From NCBI GenBank assembly GCA_022652945.1, contig JALCRV010000006.1, positions 62,001 to 126,000 on the forward strand: DNA of 64,000 nt, written 5' to 3'. The notes below the pieces were generated by a model, which searched no databases, was not told the origin of the DNA, and saw only the letters and a program-made list of their open reading frames with translations. Of the stretch, positions 54,031-61,532 are shown piece by piece (the stretch's first letter is position 1; each line of letters opens with the position of its first letter). A program made the position numbers and the translations under genes. The DNA comes from Bacilli bacterium (GTDB lineage: Bacteria; Bacillota_I; Bacilli_A; RFN20; CAG-288).

Positions 54031-54297
54031 TTATTCGTAATGTGTCCACATCCTAAGTATGTGGATTTCTTTTTTCGGTTCATCGACTTCGTAAACCAGG
54101 CGGTGCTGAATATTGATTCTCCTAGAATAGCAGCCTTGATAATCTCCCCTTAGTTTTTCGTAAGGAGGAGGATTCTGAAAAGGATTGTCTTGGATAATAC
54201 CTAAGAGTTTTCTTGCTTTCTCCTCGAGTCCAGACTGTTTTAACTTCTTTTTGTCCTTTTCGGAATAAGAAGAAAACTTGATGACATAGTTCACCAC
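54031..54297 (-). CDS. yoeB: YoeB/Txe-type toxin
   Basis: This 88-residue protein belongs to the RelE/ParE fold, YoeB branch. Such toxins bind the ribosomal A site and cut mRNA. It has KFSSYSEKDKKKLKQSGLEEKARKLLGIIQDNPFQNPPPYEKLRGDYQGCYSRRINIQHRLVYEVD and the C-terminal THY in place of the usual HY end; the catalytic-type Arg pair SRRIN, HRLVY and the terminal His-Tyr are kept. Its start overlaps the antitoxin stop by seven bases. Confidence 0.9.
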   Translation of the reverse strand: MVNYVIKFSSYSEKDKKKLKQSGLEEKARKLLGIIQDNPFQNPPPYEKLRGDYQGCYSRRINIQHRLVYEVDEPKKEIHILRMWTHYE

Positions 54298-54545
54298 TTT
54301 TCATCCTCCGAATAAGGCTTCTTCTTCGAATAATCTTCCTTCTTTGCTTTTTTAATCGTATCACCAAGTCCTGGAATTGAGGCTAAAGCTAACGTTTCTT
54401 GGATATCGTTCCAGTCGTCTTCGGAGATCACGACAAAATTGCTCCCTCTGGAATTAACGACAAGGATAGGCGAGGCTGCTTCTTTCGATTTATCAGCCAA
54501 TTCAAAGATGTTTTTTCGGGCATCGGTAATACTAATTGTTGGCAT
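54291..54545 (-). CDS. yefM: YefM/Phd-type antitoxin
   Basis: This 84-residue protein has the N-terminal Phd DNA-binding fold (MPTISITDARKNIFELADKSKEAASPILVVNSRGSNFVVISEDDWNDIQETLAL) and an acidic, Lys-rich C-terminal tail that should wrap the toxin. The ATG at 54545 follows AAGGAG; an upstream in-frame Met at 54596 lies in the operator and is rejected. It precedes the toxin gene, as expected for this family, and should repress its own promoter. Confidence 0.9.
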   Translation of the reverse strand: MPTISITDARKNIFELADKSKEAASPILVVNSRGSNFVVISEDDWNDIQETLALASIPGLGDTIKKAKKEDYSKKKPYSEDEKW

Positions 54546-54560
54546 AGGCTTTCTCCTTAA

Positions 54561-54612
54561 TGTACTTTCAGATGTACATTTATAATGTACATTCAAGCGT
54601 ACTTTAAGTCAA
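54561..54612 (-). promoter_or_regulatory. yefM-yoeB promoter and operator
   Basis: ATGTACAT at 54572-54579 and again at 54585-54592 form a palindromic pair with the spacer TTATA; related half-sites TGTACTTT and CGTACTTT flank them at 54561 and 54599. On the - strand TTGACT (54607-54612), a 17-base spacer and TACATT (54584-54589) form a promoter inside this set. TGTACA cores are the known target of YefM-type antitoxins. Confidence 0.82.
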
Positions 54613-54955
54613 GGGCCAAAACGGGCTTATCGCCAAAATACATCGCTCATTCTCCCATGCACTTTTTTCAAAGCATTTCTCGTACTTTGAAATTTATAAT
54701 AGTTAAAAACCGCGGTCTTAACAAAGCAAAAACAAGCAAGGAATTACCACTTTTTCCAAAATCGTTCCCTAAATATTAATCTAAATGTATATCAAGAAAT
54801 CCTTCAGATGACCTAGAGTTCTTAGTTATTTTGCTGAGCGAATGCGACAACAGACGGACCATTGTCCGAGATTTCCCCTATCGAAGGTTTCACAAAAGTT
54901 GCAATTCAGTTGATTGGATTTATTCTATTTACGGAAATTGTTAAAGGACACAGAA
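54613..54955. other. Intergenic region before the AAA_14 gene
   Basis: This is AT-rich DNA with one small hairpin, CGGAC-CATT-GTCCG at 54855-54868. An AAAGGA box precedes the ATG at 54956. I see no gene. Confidence 0.5.
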
Positions 54956-56260
54956 ATGGAAAGTACAGTTCAAAGAGAAAAATACGTCGAACAATGTCTT
55001 TCCGCCCTCGGTGACGGAAGGGTCAAAGTCATCACTGGCTTAAAGCGTTCAGGAAAAAGCTTTTTGCTGAATCATCTTTTCCGCGACAGACTTCGCGCCA
55101 AAGGGATTCAAGAGAGGGATATCATCTCTCTTCAACTGGATGACGACGAATTTGCTTTTTATCGGAATCCCATCGAGCTTGGGAAGTTTCTTAGAACCAG
55201 GATTCAGGATGACAGCCGCCACTATTTTATCTTTCTCGACGAAATACAGAATGTGGCAACAATCCATAATCCGGCCCTTCCCAAGGAAACTTCCAGAAAT
55301 ATCGGATTTGTTGATGTCTGTCTTTCGCTGATCAAACGAAGCAATGTCGATCTTTTTGTCACCGGAAGTAACTCTATGTTGCTTTCCAAGGAGATAGCGA
55401 CCAGTTTCCGTGACCGTCATACGGATATCCGTGTTTACCCGCTTTCGTTTTCAGAATATAAGTCCGCTTCTTCCCTTCCTGAGGAACAGGCTTTCGAGGA
55501 GTATCTTTACCATGGCGGCATGCCGTTCCTCTTTCAAAAGAAAACGGCTCAGGAGAAGGAAGAATACTTAAAGGATCTCCTTTCCCTCACTTATCTTAAA
55601 GACATCGTAGAGCATCATGGTATAAGGAACAGCAAACAGTTGGATGAGTTGCTAAGCGTTCTGGCCGATAACATCGGTTATTTGACGGATGGAAACAGCC
55701 TGGCCAGTGGCTACAGAAAGAATGGAAGCCTTGGTATCTCCCGTCCCACGATTGATGACTACCTTTCCTATTTTGAAGATGCGTTTCTTGTCGAGAAAGC
55801 CAAAAGGTGGGACATCAAAGGAAACAGAGAAATCGGAGCACCGGTAAAATACTACTTCAGCGACCTCGGACTAAGAAATGCCAAAATGGGTTTCCTTCCG
55901 AGTGACAAAGGGGCAATTTTGGAAAATGCCCTCTACAATGAACTGCTTTTCCGTGGATATCAGGTTTCTGTCGGCAACCTGGAAACGTTTTCCAAAGACA
56001 AGGCAGGTAAGATAATCCGCAAGAATCTGGAAGTCGACTTCATCGCGGTCAAAGGAACCAAGACAATCTATCTTCAGTCAGCCTATCAGATTGATAATCC
56101 CCTGACCCTAGAACGTGAGAGGTCTGTATTAGAAAAAATCGATGACTCCTTCCGGAAAATCATCGTAGTGAACGAAAGAATCGGATTGAGACCTGCCGGC
56201 AAAGGCATTGAGTTGATGGATGTTCTTTACCTTCTTGCCAATCCCCATAGCCTTGATTGA
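54956..56260 (+). CDS. AAA_14/DUF4143 ATPase
   Basis: This 434-residue protein belongs to the large, poorly understood ATPase group with a C-terminal DUF4143 (PD-(D/E)XK-like) domain. Walker A is GLKRSGKSFLLNHL (near residue 30), Walker B YFIFLDEIQNV, sensor FVTGSNSMLL, then YPLSFSEY and YHGGMPFLF. The C-terminal part has KYYFSDLGLRNA, ENALYNELLFRGYQVSVG and EVDFIA. Such genes are common in gut Firmicutes and Bacteroidetes and lie in mobile or toxin-rich regions. A TTG at 54914 is an alternative start; the ATG has the better spacing from AAAGGA. Confidence 0.85.
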   Translation: MESTVQREKYVEQCLSALGDGRVKVITGLKRSGKSFLLNHLFRDRLRAKGIQERDIISLQLDDDEFAFYRNPIELGKFLRTRIQDDSRHYFIFLDEIQNVATIHNPALPKETSRNIGFVDVCLSLIKRSNVDLFVTGSNSMLLSKEIATSFRDRHTDIRVYPLSFSEYKSASSLPEEQAFEEYLYHGGMPFLFQKKTAQEKEEYLKDLLSLTYLKDIVEHHGIRNSKQLDELLSVLADNIGYLTDGNSLASGYRKNGSLGISRPTIDDYLSYFEDAFLVEKAKRWDIKGNREIGAPVKYYFSDLGLRNAKMGFLPSDKGAILENALYNELLFRGYQVSVGNLETFSKDKAGKIIRKNLEVDFIAVKGTKTIYLQSAYQIDNPLTLERERSVLEKIDDSFRKIIVVNERIGLRPAGKGIELMDVLYLLANPHSLD

Positions 56261-56313
56261 AGGAAAACCGCTGACATTCAAATAATCTTATGAAACTCAA
56301 TAGAAGGCCATAG

Positions 56314-56652
56314 CTAATAATCAACGGAGACGTCAGCGATTTCTTAGACGGCATCCACCGGCAGAACTCAACCCTGCTCTATCAGGGCTTCTGCTATTTT
56401 TTCCAAGCCAATGATCTGCCTAATGAAAAGCTTCATTTCATAGGGATGCGTTGGAGAGCCCATACGGATGACCACATCGGAATCATCGACGAGGAGAACC
56501 CCGACGGAACACTGAAGGACTGGTCTATTTTCTATCAGTATGACGGAATGGATGTCGACGATTGTGTCAAGCATTTCCTAGAGGCGAAGATATTCGACAA
56601 CAATACCAAAACATTCTGGGAAGTCCAAGACAAGATGGAATGGCTGGGCTAG
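56314..56652 (+). pseudogene. 5'-truncated hypothetical gene
   Basis: An open frame of 113 codons follows a stop at 56311-56313 and reads LIINGDVSDFLDGIHRQNSTLLYQ and onward to FWEVQDKMEWLG. The first ATG (56446) is well inside the conserved-looking part, so the 5' end seems lost. INGDVSDFLD at the start and a V-x-x-FL-x-AK-I-F-D region at the end recall small hypothetical Firmicutes proteins. Translation from ATG 56446 would give only 68 residues. Confidence 0.55.
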
Positions 56653-56740
56653 AAAGCTAAATCACCAGTTGACCACAAAACCACTTCTTCCGTAAATCGC
56701 CATGCGGGTTTCCCGCTGACGGGCTTTGCCCAGAGATGTA

Positions 56741-56898
56741 GGGTGACGCAAATTGCGCCACCCTCTTTCTTGCTTGTGGTCCTAACTTGTCTTACCGAGG
56801 TAGAACCTTAAGACGAATGCGCCGTCGAGAAACTTGAATTCCGACGGACGGTCCGTCTGGTGTTTCGTTTGCTGGAGCAAGCCGTTTTGTATCCGAAC
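56741..56898. repeat. Island repeat, copy 1: hairpin plus 138-bp conserved block
   Basis: The block 56761-56898 matches 61374-61511 at 130 of 138 positions with no gap (my hand alignment). It is led by a hairpin, GGGTG-A-CGCAA / TTGCG-C-CACCC (56741-56763). Inside, TTGTCTTA pairs with TAAGACGA around an inner GGT-AGA-ACC, and a GACGG...CCGTC palindrome follows. Two small hairpins (CGGGTTTCCCG, GGGCTTTGCCC) lie just before it. It looks like a structured RNA or a non-autonomous element. Confidence 0.8.
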
Positions 56899-57256
56899 CA
56901 CAAAAAGGCCTTGTTTCTATTGTTTTGTTAGGTGACAAGCTAAAGTATACGGGACGAGGCTGACACGATGCTTTCGGACTTTACATGCAATCCTTTTGCG
57001 CTTACCATGTCAAATCTTCGTCATTAATCGCCTTTTGTGCCATATTCTGGGTATGGCGAAAGTGGAGCCTCAGATGAATGTGTCAGACTCATCGCAAAGC
57101 TCTTTTAATAGGTAACTTAGCCCCGCCTCACTCCTCTGTGCAGTAAAACGTGATGAACCAGGTTCTGTTATCGCAGAGCAGCATCCGAACAGCGTCTTCG
57201 CCTCTTCGTCTGTGAACCTGGGTAACACAGGACTTGATCATTTATTCCAAGTCAGC
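56899..57256. other. Non-coding island DNA
   Basis: No open frame, promoter or repeat that I can support lies here. The base composition is more even than in neighbouring genes, which fits decayed mobile DNA. Confidence 0.4.
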
Positions 57257-57291
57257 TTTCACCGATTATGATGGGCGGGCGGAGGGCGGGG
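57257..57291. mobile_element. IS end sequence with adjoining G-quadruplex motif
   Basis: TTTCACCGATTATGATG at 57257-57273 is repeated exactly at 59369-59385, directly behind a transposase remnant, so it is probably an IS end. It runs into GGG-C-GGG-CGGA-GGG-C-GGGG (57273-57291), a textbook G4 pattern. No transposase lies next to this copy, so it is a solo end. Confidence 0.6.
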
Positions 57292-57302
57292 CTAAGATAA
57301 TT

Positions 57303-57358
57303 ATCTCACGAAACGAAAAAAATTTTTTCTAAGCCACTAGTGGCTTAGTGGATGAGAT
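57303..57358. repeat. 20-bp perfect palindrome within an outer inverted repeat
   Basis: CTAAGCCACT and its complement form a perfect palindrome at 57329-57348 after an A7T6 tract. ATCTCA (57303-57308) and TGAGAT (57353-57358) make an outer arm pair. It lies about 70 bases before the promoter of the 292-aa gene and could be a protein site or the foot of a hairpin. Confidence 0.65.
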
Positions 57359-57416
57359 ACATACCCCTTTGCTTTTAACTTGTCACTTAACAAACGACAC
57401 CACGACAAAAGCTTAG

Positions 57417-57445
57417 TTGCTTATGCTGAGGAAATAAAGTAAAAT
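57417..57445 (+). promoter_or_regulatory. Promoter of the 292-aa gene
   Basis: TTGCTT (57417-57422), a 17-base spacer and TAAAAT (57440-57445) stand 33 bases before the ATG. GAGGA follows at the usual leader position. Confidence 0.7.
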
Positions 57446-57478
57446 TGTCTTTATAAGCGAAGCGAGGATGGATTTCAA

Positions 57479-58357
57479 ATGAGCAATGTTTCAGCAAAGC
57501 CAAACGCTAACGAAATCGCTGGGCAATGGGTTCATCAAATGGAGGTTGTCGCCATGCTTAAAGCGACTTCCGACAATGTCGAAAAGGGTTACCGGACCGA
57601 TTTTGCACTTCACATGCAAGTTTTGGTAACCAAAGTTGCCTCAATCGTCTCCGAATGCGTCTATGCTCCAAAATTCAGTTCGGGGTTGTATTGCAATGCG
57701 ATAGTTTATTTATGCAAAAGGGTTCTTGGGGATTCTGGCCTTTATAGTGCGGTACTGAGTGACGGGATCAATCTCAAAGGAAATAAGGTAAAACATGTTT
57801 TGAAGGCAACTCCCAAGGTGGTGAATATTCAGCAAACCGTCAGCCATTACAATGAACTTTTATCCGAATTGGTAAATCGGCTTCACATTAATGCTTTGAA
57901 TGATATGAAGATTCGCTCTTTTTTTCATTCAAGTGCTCAGGGAAATAATGGGCAATCACGAAACGACCAGCATGCCTCTTTTTCGCAACATTCTTCAAGA
58001 AATCAGCAAAGAAAAACGGCTACTATTAGTACTGCAACCGGGCTAACGCTTTCTTGCTCATTCGTCCCTCAAGAGGGACTGATAGAAAAAGGATGGATAA
58101 ACAAGAAAAAATTTGTTCGTTTTGGGTTCAAAGTGAATATCAATTCGCGAGGTTATAAAGTTAAGTCAATCAAAGGCGTCGTAAAATGCTCAGGTCATTC
58201 GCAACCGTTAGGGAACTTGCACACCGGTTTGAATGTTCGTGAGGTGGAACAAACCGTGCTAAGAACTAACCAATTTTCAATAGTGGTAAGCGTTGTCTAC
58301 AAAATATCTTTGTTCACTTCAAAAACTCAAACCGCAACGATTTTAGGAACATATTAA
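57479..58357 (+). CDS. Unknown 292-aa two-domain protein
   Basis: I do not recognise it. Residues 1-145 look helical (AGQWVHQMEVVAMLKATSDNVEKG, ALHMQVLVTKVASIVSECVY). Residues 150-190 are a polar Ser/Gln/Asn/His linker. Residues 195-292 are beta-rich with TGLTLSCSFVPQEG and SIVVSVVYKISLF strands. There is no signal peptide and no membrane helix. It has its own promoter, lies alone between two IS ends, and has a less Glu/Lys-rich composition than the core genes, so it was probably acquired. A cargo or defence role is possible but unproven. Confidence 0.7.
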   Translation: MSNVSAKPNANEIAGQWVHQMEVVAMLKATSDNVEKGYRTDFALHMQVLVTKVASIVSECVYAPKFSSGLYCNAIVYLCKRVLGDSGLYSAVLSDGINLKGNKVKHVLKATPKVVNIQQTVSHYNELLSELVNRLHINALNDMKIRSFFHSSAQGNNGQSRNDQHASFSQHSSRNQQRKTATISTATGLTLSCSFVPQEGLIEKGWINKKKFVRFGFKVNINSRGYKVKSIKGVVKCSGHSQPLGNLHTGLNVREVEQTVLRTNQFSIVVSVVYKISLFTSKTQTATILGTY

Positions 58358-58444
58358 AGAGGTGGCGGTGGAGAGTTTCGCCGCCAGACAGGCCTCAACT
58401 ATGCCTTAGAAAAAAAGCGGGGAAAAAGGCGAAACTCCAGAAGC

Positions 58445-58663
58445 CTAGGCGGCTTCTCTCTTTTGACTCGCCGAGACCAGGACGAGGGCGGCGTCGAGCG
58501 CCTTGCCGAACCTCTTGCGCTCTTCCCAGGTGTTCGCCTCGACGTAACTCTCGGCGATGTCGACCCACATCGGCACCTTCCTCCACCCCTAGGGGGATTT
58601 CACCTCGTCCAGGATGGCGACGGCGGCCAGGCAGGCGGCGCCTTGAATGCGTTCCTCTTTCAT
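58445..58663 (-). pseudogene. Small GC-rich gene split by an in-frame amber stop
   Basis: A good GGAGG site precedes ATG 58663, which reads MKEERIQGAACLAAVAILDE and four more residues, then TAG at 58589-58591. The same frame goes on past the stop, through six codons, to MWVDIAESYVEANTWEERKR and 21 more residues, ending at 58445. A second GGAGG stands before that internal ATG (58570). It is either a gene broken by one base change or two small coupled ORFs (24 and 41 aa). The GC content is well above the surroundings, which suggests transfer. Confidence 0.5.
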
Positions 58664-58751
58664 TAGAAGAACCTCCATTTCCGGAGAATGTCTCTCCACT
58701 TATAAGTAGTGGGGAAAACGCCGTTTATGCCCTTCGAGTTTTCTGGGACTC

Positions 58752-58781
58752 AAAAAAAGACTGTTGGAATCAGCCTTTTTT
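58752..58781. terminator. Hairpin with A and T runs, probable bidirectional terminator
   Basis: AAAAAAG-A-CTG pairs with CAG-C-CTTTTTT around TTGGAAT. It lies between the broken small gene and the IS remnant, and may shield the IS from outside transcription. Confidence 0.55.
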
Positions 58782-58855
58782 GAAATAAATTTTACTCTAT
58801 TTGGCTAAATGGTTGGTAGCCATCGGATTTCTCCCTCTTGGGCTATAATATCTTT

Positions 58856-58956
58856 GCCAGAAAACGCCAGAAAGGTGAGAAGCCTTTAGGCAACCCGTGA
58901 TTCTTTCGGCGTTTTCTGGCGATTATGCCTGAGGGCCGCGGGTTGCCTAAAGGCTT
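58856..58956. repeat. Two interleaved perfect inverted repeats at the transposase start
   Basis: Arm A, GCCAGAAAACGCC (58856-58868), pairs with 58908-58920. Arm B, AAGCCTTTAGGCAACCCG (58880-58897), pairs with 58939-58956. The order is A-B-A'-B', so the stems cannot nest: they form either a pseudoknot or two competing hairpins. A' ends just before the transposase ATG and B' covers its codons 5-10. Confidence 0.85.
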
Positions 58957-59356
58957 TTTCGCACCCATGTTCGAGAAAATGCTCAAAGGTCTTTCGTACG
59001 ACCAACTCTTGGAGCCGGGGAATGAGGTCGTCGCCGAGCTGAAATCCACCGGATTCTCCAAAACGCTCGACCAGCTCGCCTCTTCCGCCGGGAGGAGGAT
59101 CGCCTGCCCAAGATGCGGGTTCGACGCCGTGGAAAGGTATGGGAAAGGGAAGGAAGGCTCGCAGAGATGGCGATGCCTGACCTGCGGGAAGGCCTTCACC
59201 TCCGCGACGGGGACCGCGCTCTCGGGGATGAAGGTGCCTTCGCTCAAATGGCTCGACTCCGTCCGCTGCGAGACCGAGCAGACGGCGCTCAAGGCCGAGT
59301 CCTCGCGCCTCGGGGTCGGGATCCAGACGGCGTTCTACCTCCGCCACCGCTATTAA
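58925..59356 (+). pseudogene. Truncated IS1595/ISXO2-type transposase
   Basis: These 143 residues hold the N-terminal part of an IS1595-like transposase: a zinc ribbon (CPRCGFDAVERYGKGKEGSQRWRCLTCGKAFTSATGT, near 60-97) and the following helical region (SLKWLDSVRCETEQTALKAESSRLGVGIQTAFYLRHRY). Full-length family members have about 300 residues with a DDE-like core, which is missing: the frame stops 12 bases before an IS end. No ribosome binding site precedes the ATG. It is a dead or MITE-like derivative. Confidence 0.75.
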
Positions 59357-59368
59357 TTGCAAGTTGAT

Positions 59369-59424
59369 TTTCACCGATTATGATGTTTTAATTTTCACCA
59401 CAATTGGCAGTTTTTAAAACATCA
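59369..59424. mobile_element. IS end and 11-bp inverted repeat
   Basis: TTTCACCGATTATGATG (59369-59385) is the second exact copy of the presumed IS end. TGATGTTTTAA (59381-59391) and TTAAAACATCA (59414-59424) form a perfect inverted repeat across its outer edge, which may come from a second element abutting the first. Confidence 0.6.
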
Positions 59425-59716
59425 GAAGTGGTAATTATTATTACATCATTAACACTCGCCAACGGTATTGTTTATTCCGATGATTTGCGTACCCATGTAT
59501 TCTAACCTCCGTGGACGACCGGTCCGCCCCTTCCCCTATGGCGAAAAGGCATAATAGCATGCATTCACATGATATTCCGAAACGGCTTGACTTCGCCAAT
59601 CCAATTTTGCTTGATTAAAAAATAGAACCTCAAAGGTGACCCAGGGATAGGCTTGATCTCAACCAGTCATCCTCTTTTCCGCTTTTCTAATTTGGAGCCT
59701 GGGCAAAGAAGGTGCT
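59425..59716. other. Non-coding DNA between IS remnant and repeat array
   Basis: I see no gene, promoter or repeat here. It holds a moderately GC-rich patch near 59510-59545 only. Confidence 0.4.
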
Positions 59717-59822
59717 AGAAGTTACTTCTGCCCAGATTAGAAGTGACATAGAAGTAGTGCTAGAAGTGACTTAGAAGTTGCGATAGAAGTGGCTTAGAAG
59801 TATAATCAAAGTAATTAGAAGT
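59717..59822 (+). promoter_or_regulatory. Phased AGAAGT operator array around a promoter
   Basis: AGAAGT occurs eight times in the same direction, starting at 59717, 59739, 59750, 59762, 59773, 59785, 59796 and 59817. The steps are 22, 11, 12, 11, 12, 11 and 21 bases, that is one or two helical turns. One reverse copy, ACTTCT, lies at 59724-59729 and makes a palindrome with the first. A promoter sits inside: TTGCGA (59778-59783), 17-base spacer, TATAAT (59801-59806). AAGGAGGT and the ATG at 59838 follow. Confidence 0.9.
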
Positions 59823-59837
59823 AAGGAGGTAAAAATA

Positions 59838-61274
59838 ATGATTCTTGAAGAAATTACCAATGCGGATATTCTCGAAAGCAAACAATATGAATGCAAGGCT
59901 CGTTTAAATCGGGATGATTATATCGGTTGGCTAAAAACCATTCCTGGATTTGCTAATGCAAAAGGGGGAGTCTTTTATATTGGTGTAGAGGATAAAACCA
60001 ATAAACTAATCGGATTTGATAAAAAAGACGCCGATGAAGAAAGAAATTATTTCAATAACATGGTGAACCAGCATATTTTTCCGGTTCCCGAATATTCAAT
60101 TGATTTTTTAAAGTATACCAACAATGGAAAAGAGCTCTTTCTCTTGGTCATAGAAATCAGCGAAGCACTGAAAAAGCCCATTATCTTGAAAGATAAAGGA
60201 ATTCCTTCAATCTATCTCCGTCGTGAAGGCTTTACAAACGGAGCAACGTATGAAGAAATCATCCGTATGGCACAATCTTCTGAAGGCGTTCAATATGACA
60301 AGGTGTCAACCGACGTTCCCTTTTGCCTAAAAGATTTCTCAGGAATGGCTGAATTATACAAAAAGAAAACAGATAATGATCTTACGGAGTCTCTTTTGCT
60401 GTCCCATGGTTTTTTTGATAAAAAAACACACTGCTTAACAAAAGGCGCTCTTCTTTTCAGGGACGGCAGCCAAGATTCCTGTAATCTCCAATGTGCTCTC
60501 TATAATGGTCTGACGGCTGGAGACGATAGAATCGTTACCATCAATAAATATAACGGAAATATTCTTGAAGCAATAAAGGCAGGAAAAGAGTTCATTGCTT
60601 CGCGAATGAACCACGGCTTTTTAAAAACGAAAGATGGTCGAATTGATACTTATGCCTATCCAGAAATTGCAATTCACGAAGCGGTTGTCAATGCCTTTGC
60701 CCATCGAGACTACTATTTGAAAGGCACTCAAGTGCAGATTGATATGTTCCGCGATCGCTTAGAAATCTCCTCTCCTGGTAGCTTTTATTTAGGAGATAAT
60801 ATCGTCAATCGTTTTGATTTGACAGGTATTGTCTCGAATCAACGTAATGTATTGATTTGCAATATTCTTTTCCTCTTACGTCAAATGGAGGGCGGTGCAA
60901 CAGGTTTTGACAAGATTGCGGATGCTTATAAGAATGCTGACAATCGCCATAAGCCTTTCGTCTATTCGACTTCTGACCATTTTACTTTGACTCTTCCAGA
61001 TTTAACTTTTGAACAAGGAATTGTGTTAGAAAATATTTCTTTAAATTATGTAAGAAACGCTCCTGGTTCCAAATACGATGATAAAATCCTTTCCTACTGT
61101 TATAATTTTGCTCGTCGTGCCAAAGAGATTGCCGATTATTTGGAAATAAGCAATTCTACTTATTTTAGAGAAACGATTTTAGCTAAACTTGTTGCTAGTA
61201 ATCTCCTAACCAAAGAAGAGAACACCAAAACGCCACTCTACAAAACAAATCTGAGCAATGTTCATTCTCGATAA
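59838..61274 (+). CDS. AlbA_2 (Schlafen-like)/HATPase regulator
   Basis: This 478-residue protein has an N-terminal AlbA_2 domain of the Schlafen group: ESKQYECKARLNRDDYIGWLKTIPGFANAKGGVFYIGVED, a nucleic-acid-binding fold. The middle has an HATPase_c_4-type region, YPEIAIHEAVVNAFAHRDYYLKGTQVQIDMFRDRLEISSPGSF, as in proteins once annotated RecG-related. The C-terminus has a winged-helix look (RRAKEIADYLEISNSTYFRETILAKLVASNLL). It probably binds the AGAAGT array at its own promoter. In some islands such genes take part in defence; that is inference here. Confidence 0.82.
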   Translation: MILEEITNADILESKQYECKARLNRDDYIGWLKTIPGFANAKGGVFYIGVEDKTNKLIGFDKKDADEERNYFNNMVNQHIFPVPEYSIDFLKYTNNGKELFLLVIEISEALKKPIILKDKGIPSIYLRREGFTNGATYEEIIRMAQSSEGVQYDKVSTDVPFCLKDFSGMAELYKKKTDNDLTESLLLSHGFFDKKTHCLTKGALLFRDGSQDSCNLQCALYNGLTAGDDRIVTINKYNGNILEAIKAGKEFIASRMNHGFLKTKDGRIDTYAYPEIAIHEAVVNAFAHRDYYLKGTQVQIDMFRDRLEISSPGSFYLGDNIVNRFDLTGIVSNQRNVLICNILFLLRQMEGGATGFDKIADAYKNADNRHKPFVYSTSDHFTLTLPDLTFEQGIVLENISLNYVRNAPGSKYDDKILSYCYNFARRAKEIADYLEISNSTYFRETILAKLVASNLLTKEENTKTPLYKTNLSNVHSR

Positions 61275-61285
61275 ATAAGAGACGG

Positions 61286-61311
61286 AAACAGTTTTTACTT
61301 TTTCTGTTTTC
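61286..61311 (+). terminator. Terminator of the AlbA_2 gene
   Basis: AAACAG (61286-61291) pairs with CTGTTT (61304-61309) around a T-rich loop, with T following. The stem is short, so confidence is moderate. Confidence 0.5.
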
Positions 61312-61349
61312 AAAAGAAGCTCGTAAAGGGGCACAATATTTGATGTAAA

Positions 61350-61511
61350 GGATTATGGGATTCGTCCCCATAACCCTCTTTCTTGCTTGCGGTCCTAACT
61401 TGTCTTACCGAGGTAGAACCTTAAGACGAATGCGCCGTCAAGAAACTTGAATCCCGTCGGACGGTCCGTCTGGTGTTTCGTTTGTTGGAGCGAGCCGTTT
61501 CATATCCGAAC
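61350..61511. repeat. Island repeat, copy 2: hairpin plus 138-bp conserved block
   Basis: The block 61374-61511 matches copy 1 at 130 of 138 positions. Its leading hairpin, GGATTATGGG / CCCATAACCC (61350-61376, one mismatch), has a different sequence from the hairpin of copy 1 but the same position, ending with the first CCC of the block. It ends 21 bases before the stop of the Fic gene on the opposite strand. Confidence 0.8.
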
Positions 61512-61532
61512 TAATTGGTCCTAAACGAAAAG

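Noticed and set aside
53984-58595. CCCCTAGGGG shared by 53984-53993 and 58586-58595
   Set aside because: A ten-base palindrome alone is too short to call a repeat, and the flanks do not match.
58395-58666. ORFs of 63 and 67 codons in other frames of the small GC-rich gene
   Set aside because: Arg/Gly-rich translations typical of out-of-frame reading. The frame with two ribosome binding sites was preferred.
58843-59374. Long - strand and shifted ORFs across the transposase remnant
   Set aside because: They are GC-rich shadows. Only the + frame at 58925 carries the zinc ribbon and IS1595-like pattern.
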